Made by a program: the position numbers and the translations under genes | DNA from: Lysobacterales bacterium | GTDB lineage: Bacteria > Pseudomonadota > Gammaproteobacteria > Xanthomonadales > Rhodanobacteraceae | Length of the DNA: 35,681 bases | NCBI GenBank assembly: GCA_015655335.1 | Contig: JAATFF010000136.1 | Location: forward strand, 1-35,681 | Reading direction: 5' to 3' | Shown here: positions 14,483 through 24,311 of the stretch, piece by piece | How positions within the stretch are numbered: the stretch's first letter is position 1 | Layout: each line of letters opens with the position of its first letter | The notes under the pieces: generated by a model | Database searches by the model: none | What the model was told of the DNA's origin: nothing | What the model saw: only the letters and a program-made list of their open reading frames with translations

Positions 14483-15143
14483 GTTCCCACCCGTTTCGCT
14501 GCCGAGTAATGCCAGACCGCGCGCAAGCGCGCCCTCTCGTTGATGTCGGCCCTGCTCGGAACGTTCGATGACACAGCCTCATTCAAGCCAATTACCCGCG
14601 CAAACTTACGCATACTGTCAGCGCGTGTTACGGCCAACTTCGGTAGACAGGTTATTTCATCAAGGGTTCCCCGGATGGAAAGCGCAACGAGCAAACCGGT
14701 GCCGTGGAGGCTAAATGCCCCGCGGCCTCGTCTTCGCACGCCTCGGTCGCCAGGATCTGAAATGTGTCCGAAACAATCTCCAAGCCGGGACATAAACGAG
14801 ACGTGAGCTGTGGCTACGTTTTTTAGCCCTATGTTCGAACTGTAAAAGCGCATTCTATGCACGACAAACTTGCGATCGCTCTCACCTCGCCAGGCGTGCT
14901 GCATATCCCATCCATTCTTTCCTACCCACGATAACCTCTTCTAGTCGCCATGGCCTTGTCCGCCTCCAGTCAGAAGTGCACGAAACGGCTCGCCATGCGA
15001 TAAACATTAAAAGTATCGACCGTAGGCGAGTACGCTGATTCTCGGCGCACCGATAGCATGGCCAAGCAAGAGCATACTGACTTCCTTTGTAACTTCTTCT
15101 AATCCCCGAACGAATGGGTTCAAGGGATGATCTGGGGAGAGCC
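14483..15143. other. Intergenic region, no recognised gene
   Basis: This 661-bp stretch separates two divergent genes. Frames are open on both strands (14449-14904 minus, 14540-14806 plus), but neither has a ribosome binding site, recognisable motifs or sensible composition. No tRNA, obvious terminator or repeat was seen. Confidence 0.4.
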
Positions 15144-15935
15144 ATGTCCGATCTCAATTTCAACTGCACGCAATGTGGAAAGTGTTGCCACGATCTTAGG
15201 CTGCCACTTACCCGTAAAGAGGCCATCGGCTGGCTGGAGCGAGGTGGATCAGTTGAAGTGCTTTGCGAAGCGGTACCTTGGGTAACTGAGCCCGCCGCCA
15301 TGGATGCAGTGGCCATGCATAAGCGACGGCGCTCATTTTCCACCTCGAGTGGCGAGCTTCCCATTCGCGTCATTGCCGTGCTTACAGCCAACTTTGCGGG
15401 TGCTTGTCCGCATCTTCGTAGTGACATGCGATGCGGCATTTATGACAGCAGGCCACACGTATGCCGGATCTACCCCGCCGAAGTGAATCCTTTCATATCG
15501 CTTTCACCCGGTCATAAAAAGTGCCCACCGGAGGCGTGGACATCGTCCAATCCTTTTATGCGAGCGGGCAAAGTAGTCGACGCTCAGACACAGCTCCATA
15601 TAACGCTGCTGCAACATGAAGATCAGCTGGATGTCTCGTTCAAGGCAGAGGCCTGTGAGGAGCTCGCTATTCGAAGCGCCGGTCTTTCAAACGAAGGATT
15701 CGTCGTTCATCGTCCCTCCTGCGCAACGCTTCTCTCCGTGCTTCAGCGAGACGCCACTGTCGGGGACGGTAAGCCGCCAGCAAGCAACTGGGAGCTAGTA
15801 ACCAATCAAGCAACGACGTTAGAAGCGCTGCGCCAAGTTGGCGCAAAGCCGTTGTACACCACCATGTTTGCAGGAGGAGCACTCCAATATCTAGGCTTCC
15901 ATCCTGACAGTCCGCCGAATGTATTACCGTCCTGA
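15144..15935 (+). CDS. YkgJ-family cysteine-cluster protein
   Basis: 263 aa from ATG 15144, preceded by GGGGAG four bases upstream; an in-frame ATG at 15114 lacks a site. The N-terminus holds the YkgJ-type cluster C8-x2-C11-G-K-C14-C15, later joined by CPHL, MRCGIY and RPHVCRIYPAEV, the usual order of the putative zinc- or iron-binding cluster. The C-terminal 130 residues do not match a domain I recognise. The biochemical role of the family is not known; some members are linked to flagellar protein methylation or Fe-S chemistry. It sits alone, divergent from the Pro-rich protein and convergent with the oxidoreductase. Confidence 0.75.
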   Translation: MSDLNFNCTQCGKCCHDLRLPLTRKEAIGWLERGGSVEVLCEAVPWVTEPAAMDAVAMHKRRRSFSTSSGELPIRVIAVLTANFAGACPHLRSDMRCGIYDSRPHVCRIYPAEVNPFISLSPGHKKCPPEAWTSSNPFMRAGKVVDAQTQLHITLLQHEDQLDVSFKAEACEELAIRSAGLSNEGFVVHRPSCATLLSVLQRDATVGDGKPPASNWELVTNQATTLEALRQVGAKPLYTTMFAGGALQYLGFHPDSPPNVLPS

Positions 15936-16038
15936 ATGATGGGCTGCACCGTTGAAGAAATCAGCTTCTGAAAAAAACAACCAGGCGGATGCGGCAATGA
16001 ATAACTATATGTTCTTATTTTTATTCTCTTCCCAGAGA

Positions 16039-18363
16039 CTATGGTGACAGAGTTGACTGGGTGATGACAGCGGCCTTCAGCGAAACTGGAATGGATTTGT
16101 AGGCTGGCGTTCCCGACTGCTCATCGTGGCTGTCCAGTCCAACCAAGCAGTTTCCTTCTGGGTAGTACATGGCCACCGTGCCAACGGCGATGGGATATTC
16201 GACTGCGGTAAAACCGCGTACAGCTCTGATCAGTCCGCCGCCATCGATACTGGTGGGCCCAGTAACTTCGACATCGATGCGATCACCGTGACGTAATCCA
16301 TTGGACGCGAGATCTTCCGCACTAACGAACACTACGTCGCGCCGACCCGTAATACCGCGGTATCGATCGTTGAGGCTATAGATCGTGGTGTTGTATTGGT
16401 CGTGGGAACGGATAGTTGTAAGTGTGAGGTGCTTGTTGGCCACTGACGGATCTTCGTCCAGGCCCCTGGCAATGAGGAAATGTGCCTTACCGTCAGGCGT
16501 TGCCCACTTGCGCTCCGATGCTGCGATATAGAGACGAAATCCACCTGGGTTGCGAATTTGCTCGTTGTATCGGGCGAAGCTGGGATAGACGATCTCGATC
16601 TTGTCGCGGATGCGATCGTAGTCGGCGATGAGGCCATCCCAATCCACCATCGTTTGGGGAAGTGTTGCCTTGGCGATGGCCGCGACGATCCATGGCTCGG
16701 ATCGCAAATGTTCGGATGCCGGTGCAAGGTTTCCCTGTGACGCATGAACCATCGACATGGAATCTTCGACAGTCACTGACTGTACGCCGCTGGCCTGAAC
16801 ATCCAGCTCAGTGCGACCCAGGCATGGAAGGATAAACGATTGCTTCGCGGTGATCAGATGCGAACGGTTGAGCTTAGTTGCGATATGCACAGCTAGATCC
16901 AGCTTTCGCATCGCCGCGAAAGTGGCTTGGGGATCAGACATGGCAACAGCCAGGTTGCCCCCAAGGCATATCAATGCTTTCGATTGACCGTCGCGTATCG
17001 CTCTGACAGCAGCTATTGCATCGTGTCCGTGGTTCTTGGGTGCGGTAAAACCGAATGCTTTTTCTATGCCAAGGATGAGCTTGTCATCCGGTTTTTCAGT
17101 AATGCCTACCGTGCGATTGCCCTGCACGTTGGAGTGTCCGCGCAACGGGCAGACCCCTGCTCCTTCTCTTCCCATGTTTCCGCGCAACAGAAGCAGGTTG
17201 GCAATTTGCTGTACGTTTTGCGTGCCATGCGCATGTTGCGTGATGCCCATGCCATAGCAAACGATCACGCGCTTTGCATGGGCGTAGACGCTAGCCATCG
17301 TCGAGATATCGTCGTGCGTCAGACCTGATTTGTATTCGATGCTTTCCCATGTAGTCGCATCGAGATCGACGATAAGTTCATCGATGCCAACGGTGTGTGC
17401 AGCAATGAATTCGCGATCGAGTAGTCCTTCTTCGCCGCGCGCCAAAGATTTAGCGTCTTCTTCAAGCAGCCATTTCATGATGCCTTTAAGCAGCGCTGTA
17501 TCGCCGCCGCATTTGATCTTGTAGTACGTAGACGCTAGCGGCGTGGACTTACCCGTCACCATCTCGATCGGGTCTTGCGGTGAAGTAAACCGCTCCAGGC
17601 CACGTTCCGGCAACGGGTTGACAGCGATGATGGGGACACCTCGCTTGGATACTTCGCGCAACGTTGCGAGCATGCGCGGATGATTGGTACCCGGATTGTG
17701 TCCGATGCAAAACAACGCATCGCAATGATCGAAATCTTCGAGCGTGACGGTGCCCTTCCCTACTCCGATGGAATGGGGTAATCCGACACTCGTCGCCTCG
17801 TGGCACATGTTTGAACAATCAGGGAAGTTGTTGGAGCCCAATTCCCTGACGAAAATCTGATAAAGAAACGCCGCTTCGTTGGAAGTGCGGCCGGACGTGT
17901 AAAACTCGGCCATGTCCGGGTGTGGTAGTGCGTTGAGCGCTGCGCCGATACGGCTCACGGCGTCTTCCCAACTAATCGCTACGTACGTATCTGTCTGAGC
18001 GTCGTAGGCCATCGGATGCGTCAACCGCCCGAGTCCTTCCAACGCGTAGTCGCTCAAATGCCATAGCGACGAAACGGTATTGGCCGCAAAGAATTCCGGA
18101 CGAGCTCTTTTTGCAGTCGCTTCCCACGTAACGGCTTTAGCTCCGTTTTCGCAGAACTCAAACGAACTGGTGTCTTTAGGATCGGGCCATGCACAACCAG
18201 GACAATCGAAGCCCTGCGGTTGGTTAACCCGGCGAAGCGCCATCGCCTCGCGGCCTACGGCCATCTGTCCGCTCACCGCTTTAGCGACAGCACGAAGTGC
18301 CCCCCATCCTCCCGCAGGGCCTTCGTAAGTATCGACACCCGGAACTTTGGTTTTATCACTCAT
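16039..18363 (-). CDS. FdhF/YdeP-family molybdopterin oxidoreductase
   Basis: 774 aa, the usual length of the YdeP branch of formate-dehydrogenase-like enzymes. The N-terminal region has GFDCPGCAWPDP and FEFCENGAKAV (C54, C57, C71), the reduced Fe-S cluster motif of this branch instead of the four-Cys motif of FdhF. The central part holds cofactor-binding stretches (YTSGRTSNEAAFLYQ, CSNMCHEATSVGL, GHNPGTNHPRML, LRGNMGREGAGVCPLRGHSNVQG), and the C-terminal molydop-binding domain has SHDQYNTTIYSLNDRYRG. The acid-stress gene ydeP of E. coli is a relative. The natural substrate is unknown; electron partners are not encoded nearby. The start at 18363 has only a weak ribosome binding site. The gene is single, with no fdhD next to it. 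Confidence 0.85.
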   Translation of the reverse strand: MSDKTKVPGVDTYEGPAGGWGALRAVAKAVSGQMAVGREAMALRRVNQPQGFDCPGCAWPDPKDTSSFEFCENGAKAVTWEATAKRARPEFFAANTVSSLWHLSDYALEGLGRLTHPMAYDAQTDTYVAISWEDAVSRIGAALNALPHPDMAEFYTSGRTSNEAAFLYQIFVRELGSNNFPDCSNMCHEATSVGLPHSIGVGKGTVTLEDFDHCDALFCIGHNPGTNHPRMLATLREVSKRGVPIIAVNPLPERGLERFTSPQDPIEMVTGKSTPLASTYYKIKCGGDTALLKGIMKWLLEEDAKSLARGEEGLLDREFIAAHTVGIDELIVDLDATTWESIEYKSGLTHDDISTMASVYAHAKRVIVCYGMGITQHAHGTQNVQQIANLLLLRGNMGREGAGVCPLRGHSNVQGNRTVGITEKPDDKLILGIEKAFGFTAPKNHGHDAIAAVRAIRDGQSKALICLGGNLAVAMSDPQATFAAMRKLDLAVHIATKLNRSHLITAKQSFILPCLGRTELDVQASGVQSVTVEDSMSMVHASQGNLAPASEHLRSEPWIVAAIAKATLPQTMVDWDGLIADYDRIRDKIEIVYPSFARYNEQIRNPGGFRLYIAASERKWATPDGKAHFLIARGLDEDPSVANKHLTLTTIRSHDQYNTTIYSLNDRYRGITGRRDVVFVSAEDLASNGLRHGDRIDVEVTGPTSIDGGGLIRAVRGFTAVEYPIAVGTVAMYYPEGNCLVGLDSHDEQSGTPAYKSIPVSLKAAVITQSTLSP

Positions 18364-18609
18364 CGGAACGTCATTCGGTGGAGAGTTCGAATTGAGAAAG
18401 TCTACACCCTCAAACCATGAAATTCCCCGGATCGCGCTTTGCCGTTTGGCCTTTTAGCCATCGGTATCGTGAGGTGCTTGTTCATGAAACGTGACCATCA
18501 TTTATTGCGTGAAGGCTATCCGCCGACGCAATAAAGCGTATTCAGTGCTGTCGATCCGATTGCATATTTCTCCGCACAGGAATTCCCCGCGTGCTGCATC
18601 ACATTGCGG

Positions 18610-19278
18610 TCAACCCGCCGCCAGGGCACGAATATCGGCGGCTTCCAGAACCGTCTTTGGAGCGCCGTGCCGGGCCACTGCCAGCATCGCCTGTCCCATG
18701 ACTTCCGTAGAAAGCATCACGTTCGGCAACAGCAAACGTAGCGGCGTCAAAAGCGGCTTGGTCAGGCTATAAAGAAGCCGGTACGAAGTTGTCTTGGACT
18801 GTATGCCATGCAGAGGCTGGATCGCTCCGGGGCGGAACAAGTACACGGCTTTGAAGGGCAGTCGCTGCAAGGCATTTTCGGTGCGCCCCTTTACGCGCGC
18901 CCACATGTTCCTTCCCTGCTCGCTGCTGTCAGTTCCAGTTCCGGATACGTAGACGAAGGTCATGCCGGGATTTAGCAGGACCAGACTTTGCGCAATGCTT
19001 AGGGTGAGGTCGTACGTCAGGTGCGCATAAGCGGCTTCGGCCATGCCAGCGGATGAGACGCCCAGGCAAAAGAAGCAGGCATCGAAGCCTCTCAGGTTCT
19101 CCTTCACAGAGCCGGAGTCGAAGAGATCGTGCTGCACGATCTCCTTCAACTTGGGGTGCTGCTGTCCAGTAACCGTTCGGCCTACGGTTTGGATGAGCGC
19201 GACGTCCGGCGCCAGCAAGCACTCCCTCAAAGCACCTTGTCCGACCATCCCAGTGGCGCCATATAGAAGGACGTTCAT
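18610..19278 (-). CDS. NAD(P)-binding atypical SDR / NmrA-like protein
   Basis: 222 aa. The N-terminus (MNVLLYGATGMVGQGALREC) carries the G-x-x-G-x-x-G dinucleotide motif of atypical short-chain dehydrogenases, followed by DACFFCLGVSSAGM and by YVSGTGTDSSEQGRNMWARVKGRTE, where the SG-T and the K of an active-site-like triad can be seen, but the Tyr-x3-Lys order is replaced by a spaced W-A-R-V-K. Such proteins act as oxidoreductases, epimerases or redox sensors. The substrate here is unknown. It is divergent from the sirtuin gene at 19394 with a 115-bp gap. Confidence 0.8.
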   Translation of the reverse strand: MNVLLYGATGMVGQGALRECLLAPDVALIQTVGRTVTGQQHPKLKEIVQHDLFDSGSVKENLRGFDACFFCLGVSSAGMAEAAYAHLTYDLTLSIAQSLVLLNPGMTFVYVSGTGTDSSEQGRNMWARVKGRTENALQRLPFKAVYLFRPGAIQPLHGIQSKTTSYRLLYSLTKPLLTPLRLLLPNVMLSTEVMGQAMLAVARHGAPKTVLEAADIRALAAG

Positions 19279-19393
19279 TAGATTTCCTTAGGGAAAGTGG
19301 TGGACACTGCCTCACCGTTCTAGTGCTTGCACCAGTACTTTTCAACGCAATGGCTCAAACCCGCCACCACCAAACGGAGCCGACACGGCGTTT

Positions 19394-20731
<1,338 letters not shown>

Positions 20732-20804
20732 TTAGATGACTTTCTTACAGTGAGTAGCATGACGAATTGGCACGGAATTGTACTAACTTATTGATTTTAT
20801 TATT

Positions 20805-20816
20805 CCCACTCGATCA
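20805..20816. other. attL core (former guaA 3' end)
   Basis: TCCCACTCGATC is identical to 24316-24327. The outer flank on the minus strand completes GAA TAA, giving the same last three amino acids (E-W-E) as the present guaA but with a different stop codon. Confidence 0.85.
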
Positions 20817-21308
20817 TCAACGAGTCACGCAAGTCCGCGTGATTAAAGGGATTGGCTTTGATCGACATGAGCCTTTACCGTCGCTTTTACCGTCAGAAAA
20901 ACACGCCCTTTGCTGGCGCGGGTTTGCGCGGTATCGGCTCATGATCAACCAGCCCTAATCATACCGAACAGGCGACCGCACTTCAGCCCTTCTCTTCGAG
21001 AGCAGTCTGACGTACCTCATGCTCGATAGCCACGCTGGACGTTCGGTCAAATAGCCATTTTTGCTGTTCAGTGAATCTTGTCGTCCCCGCGACCGCGCCC
21101 CCCCCTGCCGCAAGCCGTCGGTGATTTTGAATTGTTGATCCAGTCGTAGCCAGACTACGACAACGACAACTTATCCAAAAATCTCGCGCGACCCTCGACG
21201 CTCATCCGGCACTGCGACAGAGAAGAACACTGTCACCACTGTCGCCCTTCTTGCCGCTGCCAAGATGTCAGAAACTAGTGTATCATTTCTCTGTTCCAGA
21301 GGTGCCCC
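20817..21308. other. Island left arm without gene, with arm-type repeats and a hairpin
   Basis: No gene is supported here. It holds two TTTACCGTC copies (20874-20882 and 20885-20896), matching the cluster beside the integrase, a run of nine C at about 21099-21107, and a 7-bp inverted repeat GTCGTAG / CTACGAC (21143-21149, 21155-21161) with a 5-base loop. Just before the antitoxin gene the sequence CAGAAACTAGTGTATCATTTCTCTG forms an imperfect dyad that could be an antitoxin operator. Confidence 0.5.
20874..20896 (+). repeat. Left TTTACCGTCA arm-type repeats
   Basis: Two direct copies, TTTACCGTC (20874) and TTTTACCGTCAG (20885), are of the same kind as the six copies at 24028-24197. Paired arrays at both ends of an integrase-encoded element are typical of integrase arm-binding or excisionase sites. 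Confidence 0.65.
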
Positions 21309-21905
21309 ATGAACACACTGCCCGAGACCATCCTGCAACAAGCACGATCTCTCCCCGAGGGAGGCGTGCTGTCGCCCAAGGAGTTCCTGCACCTGGGAAG
21401 CCGGTCGGCGGTGGATCAAGCGTTCTCGCGGCTCGCCAAGACCGGCAAGCTGCTGCGCGTGGCGCGTGGCGCCTATGCCGCCCCGGTTTCCAGCCGGTTC
21501 GGGTCGCGCGCTCCCGCGCCCGAGAAGGTCGTCAAGGCGCTGGCCGAACAAAGCGGCGAAGTCGTCGTACCGCACGGCGCCAGCGCGGCCAATGCCTTGG
21601 GCCTGACGCAGCAAGTGCCTATCCGCGAGGTTTATCTGACTTCCGGCCGCACCCGGAAGCTGAAGCTCGGGCGCTCGGAAGTGCTGGTCAAGCACGCACC
21701 GCGCTGGATGCTGGCACTGGGCACGAGGCCGGCAGGCGCAGCCGTGCGCGCACTGGCCTGGATTGGACCCACGCACGCCGGCAAGTCGCTGGCGTCGCTG
21801 CGCCGTACCCTTCCCCGCTCCGAATGGCAGGCGCTGACCTCGGCGCGTGCGACGCTGCCCGGCTGGATGGCACGAGCCATCGGCGAGGAAGCCGCGCGTG
21901 GTTGA
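21309..21905 (+). CDS. AbiEi-type antitoxin (DUF6088 family)
   Basis: 198 aa. The N-terminal winged-helix region (LSPKEFLHLGSRSAVDQAFSRLAKTGKLLRVARGAYAAP) is typical of AbiEi/DUF6088 antitoxins that repress their own promoter. The C-terminal region (VVVPHGASAANALGLTQQVP, then YLTSGRTRKLKLG) is the toxin-neutralising part. It starts at ATG with AGAGGTGCCCC upstream and overlaps the next gene by 8 bp, the usual coupling in type IV toxin-antitoxin operons. The GC content is higher than in the surrounding att arms, which suggests transfer. Regulation through the imperfect dyad directly upstream is inference. Confidence 0.85.
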   Translation: MNTLPETILQQARSLPEGGVLSPKEFLHLGSRSAVDQAFSRLAKTGKLLRVARGAYAAPVSSRFGSRAPAPEKVVKALAEQSGEVVVPHGASAANALGLTQQVPIREVYLTSGRTRKLKLGRSEVLVKHAPRWMLALGTRPAGAAVRALAWIGPTHAGKSLASLRRTLPRSEWQALTSARATLPGWMARAIGEEAARG

Positions 21906-22935
21906 GTATTTCTTCGATCTGAGCAAGAAGGATCAACGCGAGGCGCTGGAATACGGGCGCGCCGAAACCGGCCGCCCCGTCCACTTGCTCGAAAAGGACG
22001 TGTGGGTGGTGTGGACGCTGCGCGCCCTGTTAGATTCGCCGCTGGCGACCGATCTGACCTTCAAAGGTGGCACCTCGCTGTCGAAGGTCTACAAGGTCAT
22101 CGACCGCTTTTCCGAAGACATCGACCTGACCTACGACATTCGCAAGCTGATCCCGGACCTGATCGGCGAAGGCGGCGAGTTGCCGACCAGTCGCAGCCAG
22201 GCCGGCAAATGGACGCAAGCCGTGCGGCATCGGCTGCCAGACTGGATCACGCAGAACGTGCAGCCAGTGCTTCAAACCGCCTTGACGAGCGAGCGTCTGG
22301 CCGCCCGACTAGAACTTGGCGGCCAGGAGAACGACAAACTGTTCCTGCACTACCCTGCCCTGACCCAAGGAACGGGCTACGTGGCGCCTGTTGTCACGCT
22401 GGAGTTCGGTGCGCGCGCCACGGGCGAGCCGCATCAGGTATTCACGGTGACTTGCGACATCGCCGCGCACTTGGCTGACGTGTCGTTTCCCACCGCCTCG
22501 CCACTGGTCATGAGCGTCGCGCGCACCTTTTGGGAGAAGGCCACCGCTGCGCACGTATTCTGCGCGCAAGGCCGCATCCGCAGCGAACGCTATGCCCGGC
22601 ATTGGCACGACTTGGCCGCGATCGCACGAAGTCCTCATTTCGCCACCGTCATCGCCGATCACGCGGTGGCAACGGCCGTCGCCCGCCACAAGTCCTTCTT
22701 CTTCATCGAGAAGGATGCCGACGGCCACGTGATCGACTACATGCCCGCGACCATGGGACGTCTGAAAATCGTCCCCGAAGGCGAAGCCAAGACGGCACTC
22801 GCTAAGGACTACGCGGCCATGCTGTCGGACGAAGTGATGGTAGGCAATGCCGTATCGTTCGACGAGCTGCTGGAAGCATGCGCCGACCTCGAAGCCAAGG
22901 TGAACAGGGCTGCAACACAGCCACCCTTCCCCTGA
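21898..22935 (+). CDS. AbiEii-type nucleotidyltransferase toxin
   Basis: 345 aa from GTG 21898, overlapping the antitoxin stop by 8 bp; a longer frame to 21847 lies wholly inside the antitoxin gene. The nucleotidyltransferase core is complete: LTFKGGTSLSKVY (GGTS, 57-60) and FSEDIDLTYD (S-E-D74-I-D76). Later KATAAHVF and RHWHDLAAI match the family (conserved Lys, and the helix after it). In studied type IV systems the toxin modifies tRNA with nucleotides and stops growth, and the pair gives phage protection (abortive infection). All motifs are intact, so this pair is likely functional although its island is stuck. Confidence 0.88.
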   Translation: MVEYFFDLSKKDQREALEYGRAETGRPVHLLEKDVWVVWTLRALLDSPLATDLTFKGGTSLSKVYKVIDRFSEDIDLTYDIRKLIPDLIGEGGELPTSRSQAGKWTQAVRHRLPDWITQNVQPVLQTALTSERLAARLELGGQENDKLFLHYPALTQGTGYVAPVVTLEFGARATGEPHQVFTVTCDIAAHLADVSFPTASPLVMSVARTFWEKATAAHVFCAQGRIRSERYARHWHDLAAIARSPHFATVIADHAVATAVARHKSFFFIEKDADGHVIDYMPATMGRLKIVPEGEAKTALAKDYAAMLSDEVMVGNAVSFDELLEACADLEAKVNRAATQPPFP

Positions 22936-22983
22936 CGATCTCCGGGGAAATCCACGACTCCTGCCGAGGACATCAAAAGAAGG

Positions 22984-23452
22984 ATGACCACTAATCCTGG
23001 CTTCGAATACCTCAACAAGCAGTGCGAACGCAGCATCACGAAAATGAGCGATGCTGAGGCACTCGCACACATCGGCAAGTTGATCGACGATGCCTTCGAC
23101 GCATCCTTCGAGCGCGGTGGCAAGCGCGCACTCTATTTGCTCGACGAACTATCGAAGCGAAAACTTGGCGACTCGGATGGCGCGCTGGTCGAGTATTTCC
23201 GAGCCAATGCGTGGTCAGCACTGTCACATATAGCGAACGTCCGACAATCCTGGTCTTGGGAGGCGCCCGAGCGGCAGGCTGAACTGCTTGCGCTGTCACG
23301 CGCCTCAAGCCATGCCGGCTTTGCGAGCCTCGACAAGATTCGTCGGTGCCAGATACTCACTAACCATGCGAACCTGCTCAATACGGTCGGTCGCACGATC
23401 GATGCGATCGCCGTCTGGGACGCAGCTCTGAAGATCATTCCTGGCTTTGCTA
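22984..23452 (+). pseudogene. LA2681-type TPR-HEPN protein, 3' truncated
   Basis: From ATG 22984 (GAAGGATG just upstream) about 156 residues read as real protein, up to ALKIIPGFA. The stretch GFASLDKIRRCQILTNHANLL, then NTVGRTIDAIAVWDAALKIIPGFA is the tetratricopeptide-like N-terminus of LA2681-family proteins, in which a C-terminal HEPN domain (a presumed RNase) follows after about 200 more residues. Here the frame runs into the reverse complement of the integrase gene and stops at 23484, so the HEPN part is missing. It lies directly after the AbiE toxin gene, on the same strand. The family call rests on pattern memory and needs a search. Confidence 0.6.
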
Positions 23453-24000
23453 TCAACCTTTTCACCGTGGGCGATGGCATATAGGTAGACCTGCTTCACG
23501 ATGTCCCGAATCTGCACCGCCGTAGCAGGTGCTCCGCGCTCCTTGACCTTGTTGCACAAGGCCCGCAGGTCTTCGGGCTGGATTTCGGTCAGCAGGCGAT
23601 TCTGGAAAACCGGCAGGATGTCCCGGTCGATGATGTGCTTGCGCATCGCGCGGGTGCTGTCGGCCAATCTTGCATTGGCCAGCCATGTCTCCATCGCCGT
23701 GCCGAAGGTCTTGATGGCGACCACCCGGCGTTTCTCGCGTTGCTTTTCGAGCGCAGGTGATATGCCCTTGAGGACGGTTTTCCGCGCGTCCAGGAGCAGT
23801 TCGCGCGCCATCGCCAGAGAAATACCGTCAGGGCCATAGCGCCCGAGGGTCAGCGTTTCCCGGCGTCCGTTGAAACGGTAATCGTAGCGGAAGGTGACGG
23901 TACCGCTGGGTGATACCGTCACGTACATCCCATCACGGTCAGAAGCCTTATAAGTCTTGGACTTAGGCTTCAAGTTACGCAGTGCAGCGTCGGTAAGCAT
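23450..24000 (-). pseudogene. P4-type tyrosine integrase, catalytic domain missing
   Basis: The ATG at 24000 has GGAGG eight bases upstream. The first 183 residues are a normal P4-like integrase: the DUF4102 arm-binding domain (LTDAALRNLKPKSKTYKASDRDGMYV, RRETLTLGRYGPDGISLAMAR) and the core-binding SAM-like domain (TFGTAMETWLANA..., ILPVFQNRLLTEIQPEDLRALC, up to YLYAIAHGEKVD). After D183 the frame is the antisense of the LA2681-type gene and runs to 23305 without any Arg-His-Arg-Tyr catalytic residues. About 200 residues are therefore lost, by deletion between the two genes. It is located next to attR and reads away from guaA, as expected for the integrase of a guaA island. Confidence 0.85.
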
Positions 24001-24027
24001 CGAGGTTTCCTCCGGCTTTTTGACGGC

Positions 24028-24197
24028 TTTACCGTCAGGTTTTACCGTCAGGGACCAGGAGACCTGTTGATGCCCGGAAAGCCGCATAAAACAAGCTTTC
24101 CCGAGAAGCCTTTTACCGTCAAAGACGGTAAAAGTCTGAATAGTGAACGGGAGGGTCTTAATTCGGCCTCGATTCTTACCGTCAGCTTTACCGTCAA
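24028..24197. repeat. Right TTTACCGTCA arm-type repeat array
   Basis: Copies at 24028-24038, 24040-24050, 24111-24121, 24175-24185 and 24187-24197 on the plus strand, and an inverted one GACGGTAAAA at 24124-24133, which with the copy at 24111 forms a perfect 10-bp stem (TTTTACCGTC/GACGGTAAAA). They lie between the integrase start and attR, and matching copies sit near attL. They probably bind the integrase arm domain or an excisionase and may also serve as the integrase operator. Confidence 0.7.
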
Positions 24198-24311
24198 CCT
24201 GTTTTGCTGGCCGGCGATAGCCACCGATAGCTGCCGTGACGTATTTCTTTCCAAATCAATACGTTACGAGTTCTTTTCGATAGCTGGCGATAGTCCTCGA
24301 AGGACGTCAAT

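Noticed and set aside
14449-14904. Frames on both strands in the gap before the YkgJ gene
   Set aside because: No start signals, no motifs, Arg-rich composition as expected from out-of-frame high-GC DNA.
21171-21926. 251-aa minus-strand frame opposite the AbiEi gene
   Set aside because: Antisense shadow of the antitoxin gene with low-complexity Gly/Arg composition.
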